A stretch of 64,000 bases of DNA from Flammeovirga sp. SJP92 (GTDB taxonomy: Bacteria; Bacteroidota; Bacteroidia; Cytophagales; Flammeovirgaceae), in assembly GCF_001583495.1 (NCBI RefSeq), contig NZ_LQAQ01000093.1:558001-622000 (forward strand). The letters run 5' to 3'. Positions 1 to 9,119 of the stretch are shown piece by piece. Each line of letters opens with the position of its first letter. Positions within the stretch are counted from its first letter, which is position 1. Under the pieces are notes generated by a model, which searched no databases, was not told the DNA's origin, and saw only the letters and a program-made list of their open reading frames with translations. The position numbers and the translations under genes are program-made.

Positions 1-628
1 TAAATGCAGGTGTGTCTTTACACAATACCGTTTCTTTTCCTAGGTGTACATCACCATAATGCATCAAGAAATCTACAACATCTTGATCAGTGCTTGGTCC
101 TGGAATAATTTCCAGTAATCGTAAATAACGTGGAGGGTTGAAGAAGTGCGTACCACAGAAGTTTTTCACAAAATCCTCACTTCTGCCATCGCACATAAAC
201 TTAATCGGAATACCAGACGTATTCGATGTTATTAATGTACCCGGCTTACGGTGTTGCTCTACTTGCTCAAATACTTTTTTCTTAATTTCAAGGTTCTCTA
301 CCACGACCTCAATCACCCAATCACATGACGCAATTTTAGGCATATCGTCTGTAAAGTTTCCTGTAGAAACTAAGCGCTCAATTCCTTTTTTGAAAATAGG
401 TGCAGGCTTAGATTTTAGAGCAGTCTTTAGAGCATCGTTGACAATTCTGTTTCGAACTGATTTGGTTTCAAGGGTTAATCCCTGTGCTGCTTCTTTCTCT
501 GATAATTCACGAGGCACTATGTCTAACAACAATACCTCTACGCCAATATTGGCAAAGTGACATGCAATTCTAGATCCCATTACGCCGGAACCCAGAACCG
601 CCACTTTATTGATAGTTCTGTTTTTCAT
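1..628 (-). CDS. 3-hydroxyacyl-CoA dehydrogenase (FadB/FadJ-like), partial
   Basis: The minus-strand reading frame opens with ATG at 628 and stays open to the left edge, so only about the first 209 residues are visible. They form a Rossmann fold: an N-terminal GSGVMGS nucleotide-binding loop, then a VIEVVVENLE segment, NTSGIP, and THFFNPP, which carries the catalytic-type histidine of 3-hydroxyacyl-CoA dehydrogenases. The enzyme oxidises 3-hydroxyacyl-CoA with NAD in beta-oxidation. In Bacteroidota this domain usually starts a protein of about 800 residues with an enoyl-CoA hydratase domain, but that part would lie outside the window. It lies 66 bp downstream of a MarR regulator on the same strand, probably as one operon. 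Confidence 0.85.
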   Translation of the reverse strand, partial: MKNRTINKVAVLGSGVMGSRIACHFANIGVEVLLLDIVPRELSEKEAAQGLTLETKSVRNRIVNDALKTALKSKPAPIFKKGIERLVSTGNFTDDMPKIASCDWVIEVVVENLEIKKKVFEQVEQHRKPGTLITSNTSGIPIKFMCDGRSEDFVKNFCGTHFFNPPRYLRLLEIIPGPSTDQDVVDFLMHYGDVHLGKETVLCKDTPAF

Positions 629-694
629 CGGTTTACCGATTGGTGTTGTTTATTGTATTTATTTTAATTGGGTGTAAACGCTTTAAAAGTAAAA

Positions 695-1216
695 CTACTT
701 TTTATTCACGTTTTCCTCAGTTATTCCAAAGCTTTTGAGTTGATCTCTGATCTCATCAAACATTTGCCCTTTCGGGTCTTTGATCACTTCATTAATGCTG
801 TCCATCACATTAAAAAAGGTTGATAATTCTTCAGGAGTAATTTTTTCTTCTACTCTTCTCTGAAAAACTTTTACGGTCTGTTTCGACATCTCGCGTTTCA
901 TCTGACCGTAGTCCGTTAAACGAATGATCACTTTTCGTTTATCCGTTTTGTCTGCTACTCTTTCAATTAATCCTTTCTCTTCAAAGTTTTTCAGCATTCG
1001 GGTCAAGCTTCTTGCTTCCATCCCCATCAGCGGAGCAATTTTCGTAGCAGGAGTTCCTTCAACAGGATCGATATTCAATAATACAAAACCAATGGAATGG
1101 GAAATTTCATAATCTGCACCCAATAAATTGTACATCTTTGAAATCGCCAGCCATGTGGCTTTGATACTTAAATCGACCGACTTCTTCTTTTTTTCAGTTC
1201 TACGTAATTCGCCCAT
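695..1216 (-). CDS. MarR family transcriptional regulator
   Basis: This 173-residue protein has the winged-helix layout of MarR regulators. The recognition-helix region reads TKIAPLMGMEARSLTRMLKN, followed by a wing with the characteristic DKRKVIIRLTDYG motif. Helices at both ends would form the dimer interface. It starts with ATG at 1216 and ends 66 bp before a beta-oxidation gene on the same strand. A role in controlling fatty acid degradation, perhaps responding to an acyl-CoA, is inferred from this position only. A TAnnTTTG promoter match lies about 100 bp upstream. Confidence 0.85.
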   Translation of the reverse strand: MGELRRTEKKKKSVDLSIKATWLAISKMYNLLGADYEISHSIGFVLLNIDPVEGTPATKIAPLMGMEARSLTRMLKNFEEKGLIERVADKTDKRKVIIRLTDYGQMKREMSKQTVKVFQRRVEEKITPEELSTFFNVMDSINEVIKDPKGQMFDEIRDQLKSFGITEENVNKK

Positions 1217-1316
1217 GCTTTCATAATAATTTTTGTGATGTGTGTGTGTTTGTGTTATTGGTGAGATGCATAGGAATATTTTACGTCTAAAATACGCTTA
1301 TCCTCTCCTTCAATTC

Positions 1317-1324
1317 CAAATATA
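1317..1324 (-). promoter_or_regulatory. Putative -7 element for the MarR gene
   Basis: The minus strand reads TATATTTG, a full match to the Bacteroidota TAnnTTTG element, about 100 bp upstream of the MarR start. No well-spaced -33 TTTG is visible. The rest of the 477-bp gap between 1217 and 1693 is AT-rich and holds no convincing gene. Confidence 0.4.
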
Positions 1325-1463
1325 TAAATATTTAGTATGCAAGCATAACATTTTTCAAAAAGTTTTATTAAAATTTATTTAGGAATCTAGCAATAATCAT
1401 AAAAGATGTATTACAAAACATACAATTAAATGAAGGTTTCCGAGCTTGTTTAAAACAATTAAT

Positions 1464-1471
1464 TACATTTG
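1464..1471 (+). promoter_or_regulatory. Putative -7 element upstream of the ABC exporter
   Basis: TACATTTG matches TAnnTTTG. It lies 220 bp before the ABC transporter start, which would mean a long leader. The only nearby TTG is 15 bp upstream, closer than usual, so this is a weak call. Confidence 0.3.
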
Positions 1472-1693
1472 TGTGCTATATTAGTTGTGACAACAACAAT
1501 GTGTTAAAACAAAATTACTTTTTAGTAATTATTATTAGTGTTTTATGATTACTGCCGTCTAAAAAACTTCCAGTAGAACTACTATTAAGACGTTTTTAAC
1601 CTTGTTCTCACAAAAAATAAAGACAGAAATAGTAATAAATTATTTTTGGATTAGCACTTATAATACATCGGAATAAATTCAATAGAAAGCTGA

Positions 1694-3472
1694 ATGAAAG
1701 AACTCGCTTATCTTAATAAATATATCATACGCTATGGCTTTAGGTTAACATTGGGGATCATTTTTATGATTATCTCCAACATATTTGCCATTGCTCCTGC
1801 ACAAGTGGTCCGTTATGCATTAGACTTAGTAGTGGATACACTGAAAACACAAACTTTGCTCAAAGGAAGTGATCTCTATGAAAATTACATCAATGAGTTT
1901 TTCCAAATCGTTCTTCTTTACGGAGGTGTCATTGTGGGTATGGCATTGATGAGAGGTATTTTCCTTTTCTTAGTACGTCAGACTATCATTGTCATGTCTC
2001 GTTTGATTGAATTTGATCTTAAGAATGATATTTTTGAGCATTATCAAAAATTGCCTTTAAGTTTTTACCGAAAAAATAATACGGGTGACTTGATGGCTAG
2101 AATCTCTGAAGATGTCAGTAAAGTGAGAATGTACCTTGGGCCTGCCATTATGTACAGTATCAATATGGTGATTTCGTTTATTCTGACGATTTCCATCATG
2201 GCAAGCATCAATGTGGAATTAACCATTTGGGCTTTATTCCCTCTTCCTCTTCTTTCCATCAGTATTTATTTCGTCAATAATATCATCAATAAAAAGTCTG
2301 AACTGATTCAACAGCAGTTGTCTTCAATGTCAACTTTTGTACAAGAAGCATTTTCAGGCATTAGAGTATTAAAAGCATTTGTGAGGGAAAAAGAATCACT
2401 TCATCAATTCACTGAAAATGCTGAAGAATACAAAAGCCGTCAACTGGAACTGGCAAAGGTCAACTCAATGTTTTATCCTCTGATGCTTTTCTTAATTGGT
2501 TTGAGTACTATCCTGACCGTTTATGTGGGTGGGTTAGAAGTTGAAAAAGGAGCCATTACACCAGGTGTCATTGCAGAATTCATTATGTATGTAACACTTC
2601 TGACTTGGCCAGTGACTTCATTAGGTTGGGTGACGAGTATTGTGCAAAGAGCCGCCGCTTCACAAAAAAGAATCAACGAGTTTTTAAGTATTGAGCCTGA
2701 GATTACCTCTCCTACCAATAAACCTTTCAATATCAAAGGAAAAATAACCTTCAAAGATGTATCATTGGTTTATCCTGATTCCGGTATCAAGGCCTTGAAT
2801 AAGGTTTCATTTGAAATTGAAACAGGTAAAACTTTAGCTATTTTAGGTACAACAGGTTCAGGAAAAAGTACCGTTGCCAACTTGATTTCAAGGTTATATG
2901 ATCCTACAGAAGGGCAAATATTTATTGATGATCAGGATTTAAAAACATTGAACCTTCATGATATTCGCTCACAGATCAATATGGCTCCTCAAGATGTTTT
3001 CCTTTTCTCTAATACGTTGAGAAATAATATTGCCTTTGCAAAAGAAGATGCTACAGAAGAAGACATTATCAGAGCTACTAAAAATGCGGGACTCTGGGAA
3101 AATATCCAGAATATGGATAATGGCCTCGATACTATTGTCGGCGAAAGAGGTATTACGCTTTCGGGTGGACAAAAACAGAGAGCTACCATTGCAAGAGCAA
3201 TCTTAGGTACACCTAGTATTTTGATTTTGGATGATAGTTTATCTGCGGTTGACACCAATACAGAAAATGAAATTTTAAATAACCTTCAAGAGGTGATGAA
3301 GGACAGAACTTCCGTTATTATCTCCCACAGAGTCTCTTCTGTGAAATTAGCGGATAAAATAATTGTGCTTCACGAAGGAGAGATTATTGAGCAAGGAACT
3401 CATGATGAGCTACTTAAAATTGAAGGACATTATCAATCACTTTACCAACAACAATCAGAAAGCAATAATTAA
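1694..3472 (+). CDS. ABC exporter, fused permease and ATPase (MsbA/MdlB type)
   Basis: The 592-residue half-transporter starts with a six-helix transmembrane domain (about residues 1-320), followed by an ATP-binding domain. The latter has Walker A GTTGSGKST, the Q-loop region NMAPQDVFLFSNT, the signature LSGGQKQR, Walker B ILILDDSLSAVD and the switch histidine in IISHR. It should work as a homodimer or heterodimer in the inner membrane, exporting lipid, drug or peptide; the substrate cannot be read from sequence. It stands alone, with about 220 bp of non-coding DNA on either side. A 7-bp hairpin at 3531-3553 follows the gene but lacks a clear T-tract. Confidence 0.9.
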   Translation: MKELAYLNKYIIRYGFRLTLGIIFMIISNIFAIAPAQVVRYALDLVVDTLKTQTLLKGSDLYENYINEFFQIVLLYGGVIVGMALMRGIFLFLVRQTIIVMSRLIEFDLKNDIFEHYQKLPLSFYRKNNTGDLMARISEDVSKVRMYLGPAIMYSINMVISFILTISIMASINVELTIWALFPLPLLSISIYFVNNIINKKSELIQQQLSSMSTFVQEAFSGIRVLKAFVREKESLHQFTENAEEYKSRQLELAKVNSMFYPLMLFLIGLSTILTVYVGGLEVEKGAITPGVIAEFIMYVTLLTWPVTSLGWVTSIVQRAAASQKRINEFLSIEPEITSPTNKPFNIKGKITFKDVSLVYPDSGIKALNKVSFEIETGKTLAILGTTGSGKSTVANLISRLYDPTEGQIFIDDQDLKTLNLHDIRSQINMAPQDVFLFSNTLRNNIAFAKEDATEEDIIRATKNAGLWENIQNMDNGLDTIVGERGITLSGGQKQRATIARAILGTPSILILDDSLSAVDTNTENEILNNLQEVMKDRTSVIISHRVSSVKLADKIIVLHEGEIIEQGTHDELLKIEGHYQSLYQQQSESNN

Positions 3473-3718
3473 AGAATATTTGCAAATTATTAATTAGATT
3501 TGTTTCGATTCATAGGACAAAATAAAGATTGAATGCCTCAAATAATGGCATTCTGGTTTACCCGTTATAATGATTCAAATTTTTATAGACCACAGAAAGG
3601 CTGTAAAAGGGAACCTAATTTTAAATTAATTTTAGCTTACACAATGTAAAGTTGATTTTCAATTTGTAAATTATCTGACACACACATGTAGGCCGAAAAC
3701 GCTATCTTTTTATAATTT

Positions 3719-4243
3719 GTGAATACTCAAAACCAAATACATAAAATCTCTGAGAAAGAATTCAAAGAGCTCTTTGATAAATACTATGATAGTATTAGGA
3801 GTTTCATCTACTATAAAATTGGTGATATTGATCTTTCTGAAGACATTGCTCAAGAAGCTTTTGTGAAATTTTGGGAATCAAGAGACAAAGTTATTCTTGA
3901 TACTGTAAAAACATACCTGTACACCATTGCGAACAACTTAATGCTCAATCATATCAAACATGGAAAAGTAGTGTTGCAGTTTGAGCAAAAACAAAATAAA
4001 AAAGACGGAGAAGTAGAAACAAATCCAGAATACAAAATGGAGCTGGAAGAATTTCAATCTATGCTGGACAAAACCATCAATGAAATACCAGAAAAGAGCA
4101 GAACTGTTTTTTTAATGAACAGAATTGATGGACTTACTTACGGTGAAATCAGCGAAAGATTAGGCGTGAGCGTAAAAGCTATTGAAAAGAGAATGTCAAA
4201 AGCGCTGAGTATTTTGAGAAAGGAATTGGATATTAATATCTGA
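3719..4243 (+). CDS. ECF-type RNA polymerase sigma-70 factor
   Basis: This 174-residue protein has the two conserved regions of an ECF sigma factor. Region 2 lies in the N-terminal half and contains DIAQEAFVKFWE; region 4 near the C-terminus has the helix-turn-helix LTYGEISERLGVSVKAIEKR. The start is a GTG at 3719. An in-frame TAA lies just upstream and no ATG occurs near, so GTG is the only reasonable start. ECF factors of this phylum are often followed by a FecR-type anti-sigma gene and a SusC-like receptor gene. Here adk follows instead, so the regulator looks like an orphan. Confidence 0.88.
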   Translation: MNTQNQIHKISEKEFKELFDKYYDSIRSFIYYKIGDIDLSEDIAQEAFVKFWESRDKVILDTVKTYLYTIANNLMLNHIKHGKVVLQFEQKQNKKDGEVETNPEYKMELEEFQSMLDKTINEIPEKSRTVFLMNRIDGLTYGEISERLGVSVKAIEKRMSKALSILRKELDINI

Positions 4244-4349
4244 AACATCTTCCATATTTATGCTTAACAGTTCAATATAAACCGGTTGTATTCCCGTTAG
4301 AAATCATAAATGAGAGTTAATTTCATTAGAAAACTTTAATTGATTTTTG

Positions 4350-4357
4350 TATGTTTG
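4350..4357 (+). promoter_or_regulatory. Putative -7 element for adk
   Basis: TATGTTTG matches TAnnTTTG about 70 bp before the adk start. No -33 TTTG at ideal spacing is seen. Confidence 0.45.
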
Positions 4358-4426
4358 CCCTTTCGAGTATAGAGTCCTCTTACTCGTATTTCATTCTTAT
4401 AACAAATAAACATACTATTTAAAGTT

Positions 4427-4999
4427 ATGATCAATCTTGTATTATTTGGCCCTCCAGGTGCAGGAAAAGGAACGCAAAGTGACATGATTAAGGAAAAATA
4501 TAACCTTGTTCACTTGTCAACTGGTGACCTTCTTCGTGGTGAAATCAAAGCAGGAACTCCTCTTGGGATCAAAGCGAAAGAACTAATGGACCAAGGTCAA
4601 TTAGTGCCAGATGAGGTTGTAATTGGTATGATTGATTCTAAAATTAAGGCGAACAAAGAAGGTAATGGTTTTATCTTTGATGGTTTCCCTCGTACAGTAG
4701 CACAAGCTGAAGCGTTAGATGGTTTAATGTCTGAAAATGGTATTGCTATCTCAGGTATGGTTGCTCTTGACGTTGATGAAGAAGAATTAACGAAAAGAAT
4801 CTTGAAGCGTGGTGAAACTTCTGGTCGTACTGATGACCAAAACGAAGACTTGATCCGTAACCGTGTGAAAGAATACAACACGAAAACGGCTCCAGTAGCG
4901 AACTTCTACGAAGCTCAAGGAAAATATAAAGCAATCGGCGGTGTAGGTTCTATTGAAGAAATCTTCACTAACTTATGTGCAGCTATCGATAGCTTATAA
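4427..4999 (+). CDS. adk: Adenylate kinase
   Basis: Adenylate kinase converts ATP and AMP to two ADP in the cytoplasm. The 190 residues carry the P-loop GPPGAGKGTQ at the N-terminus, the AMP-binding segment HLSTGDLLR, the FDGFPRT motif and the arginines of RNRVKEY. The lid is short (RGETSGRTDD) without zinc-binding cysteines, as in the short-lid form. The gene is bracketed by a promoter match and a strong terminator, so it is probably monocistronic. Length and start agree with the family. Confidence 0.97.
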   Translation: MINLVLFGPPGAGKGTQSDMIKEKYNLVHLSTGDLLRGEIKAGTPLGIKAKELMDQGQLVPDEVVIGMIDSKIKANKEGNGFIFDGFPRTVAQAEALDGLMSENGIAISGMVALDVDEEELTKRILKRGETSGRTDDQNEDLIRNRVKEYNTKTAPVANFYEAQGKYKAIGGVGSIEEIFTNLCAAIDSL

Positions 5000-5023
5000 T
5001 CAATATATTTATATTGCAAAGAA

Positions 5024-5053
5024 GGGGTATTGTGAAGACAATACCTCTTTTTT
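5024..5053 (+). terminator. Intrinsic terminator after adk
   Basis: A perfect 8-bp stem (GGTATTGT with ACAATACC, loop GAAG) at 5026-5045 is followed by a T-rich run at 5046-5053. Confidence 0.85.
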
Positions 5054-5162
5054 ATTGGGTGATAAAATTATCTACCTCCATTTTATTAATTTAATTCATT
5101 GGTTTTTATACTCTTATTCCAATCAGTTGTTAATAATAGTGATAGGATTTAAGTTCTTTCCC

Positions 5163-5170
5163 TACCTTTG
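5163..5170 (+). promoter_or_regulatory. Putative -7 element for obgE
   Basis: TACCTTTG matches TAnnTTTG about 98 bp before the obgE ATG. Confidence 0.45.
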
Positions 5171-5267
5171 CAGTTCGGCTTTAAAGTGAGTATTGCATCA
5201 ATGCATTTTTGTCCTGTGCACCCTCCTCTCTTAAAAGCCTTATTATTCGACATTTAGTATAGAAAAA

Positions 5268-6377
5268 ATGGCTTCATCAAATTTTATAGATTACGTAAAA
5301 ATATTCACACGTTCAGGTTCAGGTGGATCTGGAGCAGTATCTTTTCGTAGAGAAAAACACGTACCGAAGGGCGGTCCTGACGGTGGTGATGGTGGACGAG
5401 GTGGACATATCATCTTAAAAGCTGATAAACAACTTTGGACTTTATTGCACCTTAAATACCGTAAACACGTTCATGGGAACAATGGACAAAGCGGTCAAGG
5501 AACAGGTAAAAGTGGTGCCGAAGGTGAAGATATTATCCTTAATGTGCCTTTGGGAACAATTGCCAAAGATGCTGAAACAGGAGAAAAACTTTGTGAGCTG
5601 ACAGAAGACGGCCAGGAAATCATCTTAATGAAAGGTGGCCGTGGTGGTTTAGGTAACAGAAACTTTAAAACTGCTACCAACCAAACTCCTCGCTATGCTC
5701 AGCCAGGTGGAGAATGCCAAGAAGCTTGGGTAATTTTGGAATTGAAAGTATTGGCAGATGTAGGTCTAGTTGGTTTCCCTAATGCGGGTAAGTCTACTTT
5801 ACTTTCTGTACTTTCAGCCGCTAAACCTGAGATTGCAGACTACCCATTTACTACAATGGTTCCTAACCTTGGTGTGATTTCTTACCGTGATAATCTTTCA
5901 TTCGTCATGGCAGATATTCCTGGTATTATTGAAGGTGCTGCTGAAGGAAAAGGACTGGGTATCCGTTTCTTACGTCATATCGAGCGTAACTCTGTATTGT
6001 TATTCATGGTTCCTGCAGACAGTGAAGATGTAGCGCATGATTACCAAGTATTAGTCAACGAATTGACAAAATACAACCCTGAGTTACTCGACAAAAACCG
6101 CTTGTTAGCCATCACAAAAAGTGATATGCTGGATGAAGAATTAGAGGAAATGATCTCTGAGACTATACCAGAAGGCGTACCATATGTCTTTATTTCTTCT
6201 CTTGCTCAAAAAGGTATTCCTGAGTTAAAAGATATACTTTGGGAAGCCATCAATGACGGCGTAGAAGAGGAAGTACAAGAATTTATAGAAGAAGATTACG
6301 AACCTCTACCAGATGCAGATTACAATCCTTATCAAGATCGCATTGATTTGGAGAATGAAGCGGAGGAAGAGGAATAA
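5268..6377 (+). CDS. obgE: GTPase Obg/CgtA
   Basis: ObgE is an essential GTPase bound to the 50S ribosomal subunit. The protein begins with the glycine-rich Obg fold (about residues 1-160, with [12 protein letters not shown]). The GTPase domain follows, with G1 [10 protein letters not shown]3 DIPGIIEG and the TKSD base-recognition motif. The C-terminus is an acidic tail of about 45 residues instead of the OCT domain found in Firmicutes. The 369-residue length is normal for the family. A terminator lies directly behind the stop codon. Confidence 0.96.
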   Translation: MASSNFIDYVKIFTRSGSGGSGAVSFRREKHVPKGGPDGGDGGRGGHIILKADKQLWTLLHLKYRKHVHGNNGQSGQGTGKSGAEGEDIILNVPLGTIAKDAETGEKLCELTEDGQEIILMKGGRGGLGNRNFKTATNQTPRYAQPGGECQEAWVILELKVLADVGLVGFPNAGKSTLLSVLSAAKPEIADYPFTTMVPNLGVISYRDNLSFVMADIPGIIEGAAEGKGLGIRFLRHIERNSVLLFMVPADSEDVAHDYQVLVNELTKYNPELLDKNRLLAITKSDMLDEELEEMISETIPEGVPYVFISSLAQKGIPELKDILWEAINDGVEEEVQEFIEEDYEPLPDADYNPYQDRIDLENEAEEEE

Positions 6378-6389
6378 AAAATACTAAGA

Positions 6390-6420
6390 GGCAATTTCGA
6401 AAGAAGTTGCCTTTTTTTTT
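6390..6420 (+). terminator. Intrinsic terminator after obgE
   Basis: An 8-bp stem with one G-T pair (GGCAATTT with AAGTTGCC, loop CGAAAG) is followed by nine T residues. Confidence 0.88.
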
Positions 6421-6447
6421 ATATTAGACTTTTATTTAAACTTTTCA

Positions 6448-8058
6448 ATGCTACAAATGACAAACTTAAGCAAACTACTATTATTAGTACTCTTTGTTAT
6501 ATCCCCATACTTGGGATATTCTCAGTTCCACACTATTTCAGATCTTACTTTATTAAAGTTTGAAGAGAAAGGTACTGACTATATGTACCACAAAAAGCTC
6601 ATCACAGACAAAGGTTCTTATACTTTATACAGTACTTTAAACAAAGAGCAACAAGTATTTCTTTCTTTCGTTCCAAAAAACAGTAGTAAAGAAATTACTA
6701 TTAATATCAAGAATATTGAAGTTTACGTTGGCTATCAATCAAATAATGCCATGGAGTATGTTGACTTAATAGCTGATTATAGAGGAGATATATGGCTTTT
6801 CTATTCTGCTTATTCAAGTACTAAACATCGCCTCTTTAGAAAAAAGGTAAACATCGAAAAGAAGGGTTTTGATCAAGGAACTTTAGTGGCTGAAAGGATG
6901 CTAATCAATAATAATAAAGGCGGTGATAGAAATAACAAGAGTGTCAATTTTAACATTATTCAATCAGAGTCGAAAAAATACCTTTCTGTTATCACATTCT
7001 TCAATAATGAAAAAGAGAAGTGTACAAATGTTTTTATTGATATGATCAATGAAAATTGGAAAAAAGAATGGAAAATGTCTCCTACACTCTCTACCTATTT
7101 CTCTAATCCTCAGAACAATTTACCTAATAAGATCAATATTTTTAAGGAGAAAAATCTTCAAGTATTCAATGATGGTACTTTATATGGTATTCAGAAATTA
7201 AAAAACTCTAGTGAGAAAAAAGATCATTATTTCTCCCTGTATGTTTTTAAAAAAGGAGAAGAACAAGCATTAGTTCATACAATAAGACATGAAGATAAAA
7301 ACATAGAAGATCTAAGGTTTATTCAAAATGATAATAATAATCTCATCATTGCAGGTTATTATGACTTCAAAAAAAGTAAAGTCAATAATAAGATCGAAGG
7401 GTTATATTTTATGAACCTGGATCTCACAAAAAAAGAAATACTTACTGAAACATTTACTCCATTTACAAGAGAAAATATAAGAGACCTATGGCTACCTATG
7501 TCTCGTCCTCACTTTGAAGACCAAAAAGATTTTACAAAGCTTCAAAAAGAATTAACTAGAGAATTTGAAAGTGATCCAAACTATAAACTCGACGATGGTT
7601 TTAATATTTCAAATATTCTTCAGCAAGCTAATAATACCTATACTTTAATCTCAGAAAATTATAGTATGAATGGGGGAAGTAGAAAGGGGATCCAATATAT
7701 CAATGTAAACGAATACGGTAAAATTAATTGGATTAAAAACCATTTCAGATACCATTTTATAAACGTCAATTTTCCTTTCAGTGAAACACTAAAAGTTTTC
7801 AATATGGATGACTCTATTTTAATGTTTTATTTAGATGGAAATAAGTTATTAAGTGCTGAAATAAGCATGAAAGGAGATACAAACTTCAATATAGTATTTG
7901 ATCCAGACTCAAATAAAATATATAAGAAAAACTACATTTACCCAGGTACAATTGAAAGGCTTTCCAGTACTGATTTTATCATGCATGCTTTTTCAAGAAA
8001 GATAATACAATCACAAAAAACATTCACATTGAAAATAGGTACTCCAAAGGAACAATAG
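6448..8058 (+). CDS. Secreted protein of unknown function
   Basis: I do not recognise this 536-residue protein. It opens with a Sec-type signal peptide (hydrophobic LLLLVLFVISPYLGYS, likely cleaved before QF). The mature part is rich in lysine, asparagine and aromatic residues and has alternating polar and hydrophobic stretches that suggest beta structure. No lipobox and no T9SS C-terminal domain are seen. It is AT-richer than obgE before it. The first ATG at 6448 is followed by a second at 6457, and either could be used. The position between two terminators suggests it is transcribed alone. Confidence 0.7.
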   Translation: MLQMTNLSKLLLLVLFVISPYLGYSQFHTISDLTLLKFEEKGTDYMYHKKLITDKGSYTLYSTLNKEQQVFLSFVPKNSSKEITINIKNIEVYVGYQSNNAMEYVDLIADYRGDIWLFYSAYSSTKHRLFRKKVNIEKKGFDQGTLVAERMLINNNKGGDRNNKSVNFNIIQSESKKYLSVITFFNNEKEKCTNVFIDMINENWKKEWKMSPTLSTYFSNPQNNLPNKINIFKEKNLQVFNDGTLYGIQKLKNSSEKKDHYFSLYVFKKGEEQALVHTIRHEDKNIEDLRFIQNDNNNLIIAGYYDFKKSKVNNKIEGLYFMNLDLTKKEILTETFTPFTRENIRDLWLPMSRPHFEDQKDFTKLQKELTREFESDPNYKLDDGFNISNILQQANNTYTLISENYSMNGGSRKGIQYINVNEYGKINWIKNHFRYHFINVNFPFSETLKVFNMDDSILMFYLDGNKLLSAEISMKGDTNFNIVFDPDSNKIYKKNYIYPGTIERLSSTDFIMHAFSRKIIQSQKTFTLKIGTPKEQ

Positions 8059-8106
8059 CATCTGATGTTTATTTTATCCTTTATTCAATAGAAGAACAAT
8101 AGATTC

Positions 8107-8141
8107 AAAAAAGAGGTTGTCATATTAAAATGACAACCTCT
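8107..8141 (-). terminator. Intrinsic terminator of the Dps gene
   Basis: A perfect 12-bp stem (arms 8112-8123 and 8130-8141, 6-nt loop) is followed on the minus strand by six T residues. It sits 43 bp past the Dps stop. Confidence 0.85.
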
Positions 8142-8183
8142 CAATACTCCAATCTATTCTCTAACTTAATAACTACTGATATC

Positions 8184-8663
8184 TTATTTCAACCAAGCGG
8201 CTAACATCCAAATTGTTTTCTCTTGCTCGCTGATCAATTCTGAAAGTAACGCCACTGTACCTTCATCACCGGCATCTGATGCCTGCTCAATTACTTCTCT
8301 TTCAATTTTTAGCAATGTAGACAGGTTATTAACTACTAATTCTACTGAAGCCACATCAGTTGTAATGTTCTTTCCTTGCTCAATTTCTGAAGTTTCTAAA
8401 TAATCAGAAAAAGTATGCAACGGTTGTACTCCTAATGTCAAAATTCTTTCTGCAATCTCGTCTACACGATCGTTTGCACCTGTGTATAACTCTTCGAATT
8501 TAGCGTGCAATTCAAAGAAGTTTTTACCTTGAATATTCCAGTGTAAACCTCTCAAATTCTGATAATACAGTTGAAAGTTCGCTAATAATGTATTTAATCC
8601 TTGACCTAATTCTGATGCTTTTTCTACATCGATTCCGATTATGTTTAATGCTAAAGTATTCAT
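8184..8663 (-). CDS. dps: Dps family ferritin-like DNA-protecting protein
   Basis: The 159 residues form one four-helix ferritin-like domain. Ferroxidase ligands typical of Dps are visible: the histidine in LRGLHWNIQG, then HAKFEEL and NDRVDEIAER further on, matching the H...D/E pattern at the dimer interface. Dps proteins form dodecamers that oxidise and store iron with hydrogen peroxide and protect DNA in stress. The start ATG at 8663 gives a short N-terminal arm. A near match to the -7 element (CACCTTTG) lies about 40 bp upstream. Confidence 0.93.
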   Translation of the reverse strand: MNTLALNIIGIDVEKASELGQGLNTLLANFQLYYQNLRGLHWNIQGKNFFELHAKFEELYTGANDRVDEIAERILTLGVQPLHTFSDYLETSEIEQGKNITTDVASVELVVNNLSTLLKIEREVIEQASDAGDEGTVALLSELISEQEKTIWMLAAWLK

Positions 8664-8805
8664 GTTTATATCTATCTTTTATTGTTTCTGATTGATTACC
8701 TTACAAAGGTGGCGGATTTAAGTTATAAATGAAAATAATATGTTTTTATATAATTATAATCAAAAACTATATCATTAAAACACACCAGTTCATTATAGAT
8801 AAACT

Positions 8806-9010
8806 TGTGCTGTTGGCACACCAGAAGGGAAACTCTTTCCCCTATACATGGGAAAGAGCTTCCCATATAAAGGGGACACCTTTTCCCATTACTATGAGAC
8901 AACTAAGACATCCCAGCACGTACACTCTGTACATGCCAGGACGTACGGGTTGCAAGTGCTAGGGCGTACACACTGTACATGCTACTACGTACACTATGTA
9001 AGTCCACATC
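8806..9010. repeat. Array of short dyads with exact 23-bp period
   Basis: Dyad centres fall at 8834, 8857, 8880, (8903), 8926, 8949, 8972 and 8995, exactly 23 bp apart. Each unit is about a 15-bp palindrome plus an 8-bp spacer. The left units are of GGGAAA-nnn-TTTCCC type (8827-8841, 8850-8864, 8873-8887). The right units are of GTACA-nnn-TGTAC type (8919, 8942, 8965 and 8988, all starting CGTAC). Units at 8896 and 8942 are degenerate. A further 15-bp dyad, TGTGC-n5-GCACA, sits at 8806-8820 slightly out of phase. Short overlapping reading frames here look like chance. The array abuts the left REP-like hairpin of the RAYT locus. Confidence 0.75.
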
Positions 9011-9073
9011 TAGCGCAAGTGTTGAGCGATAGCGACACTTGTGCTGGCATCTGTAAAAAGTCTGAAGACTTTT
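9010..9073 (+). repeat. REP-like element, left of the RAYT gene
   Basis: An 11-bp stem with one G-T pair (9012-9022 with 9035-9045) is followed by a second small palindrome, AAAAGTCT-GA-AGACTTTT, at 9056-9073. An inverted copy of both parts lies at 9743-9807 on the other side of the transposase gene. Confidence 0.75.
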
Positions 9074-9119
9074 AGATGAAAAATTACTTTAAAGAAATAA
9101 TAAGGGCTTTAATTTGCAT

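Noticed and set aside
138-560. 140-codon plus-strand frame
   Set aside because: It lies opposite the clear 3-hydroxyacyl-CoA dehydrogenase frame and is its shadow.
3531-3553. Terminator after the ABC exporter
   Set aside because: The 7-bp stem is perfect, but no T-tract follows (TGGTTTACCC), so it was left as a note only.
4953-5189. 78-codon frame downstream of adk
   Set aside because: It overlaps the adk end and the terminator, and has no family features.
8827-9010. CRISPR array
   Set aside because: Repeat units are palindromic and variable, the spacers are only 8 bp, and no cas genes are present.
8729-9075. Two overlapping plus-strand frames of 75-77 codons across the dyad array
   Set aside because: They consist largely of translated palindromes, have no recognisable fold or start signal, and the 23-bp period is not a multiple of three, so the repeat cannot encode a repeated peptide.
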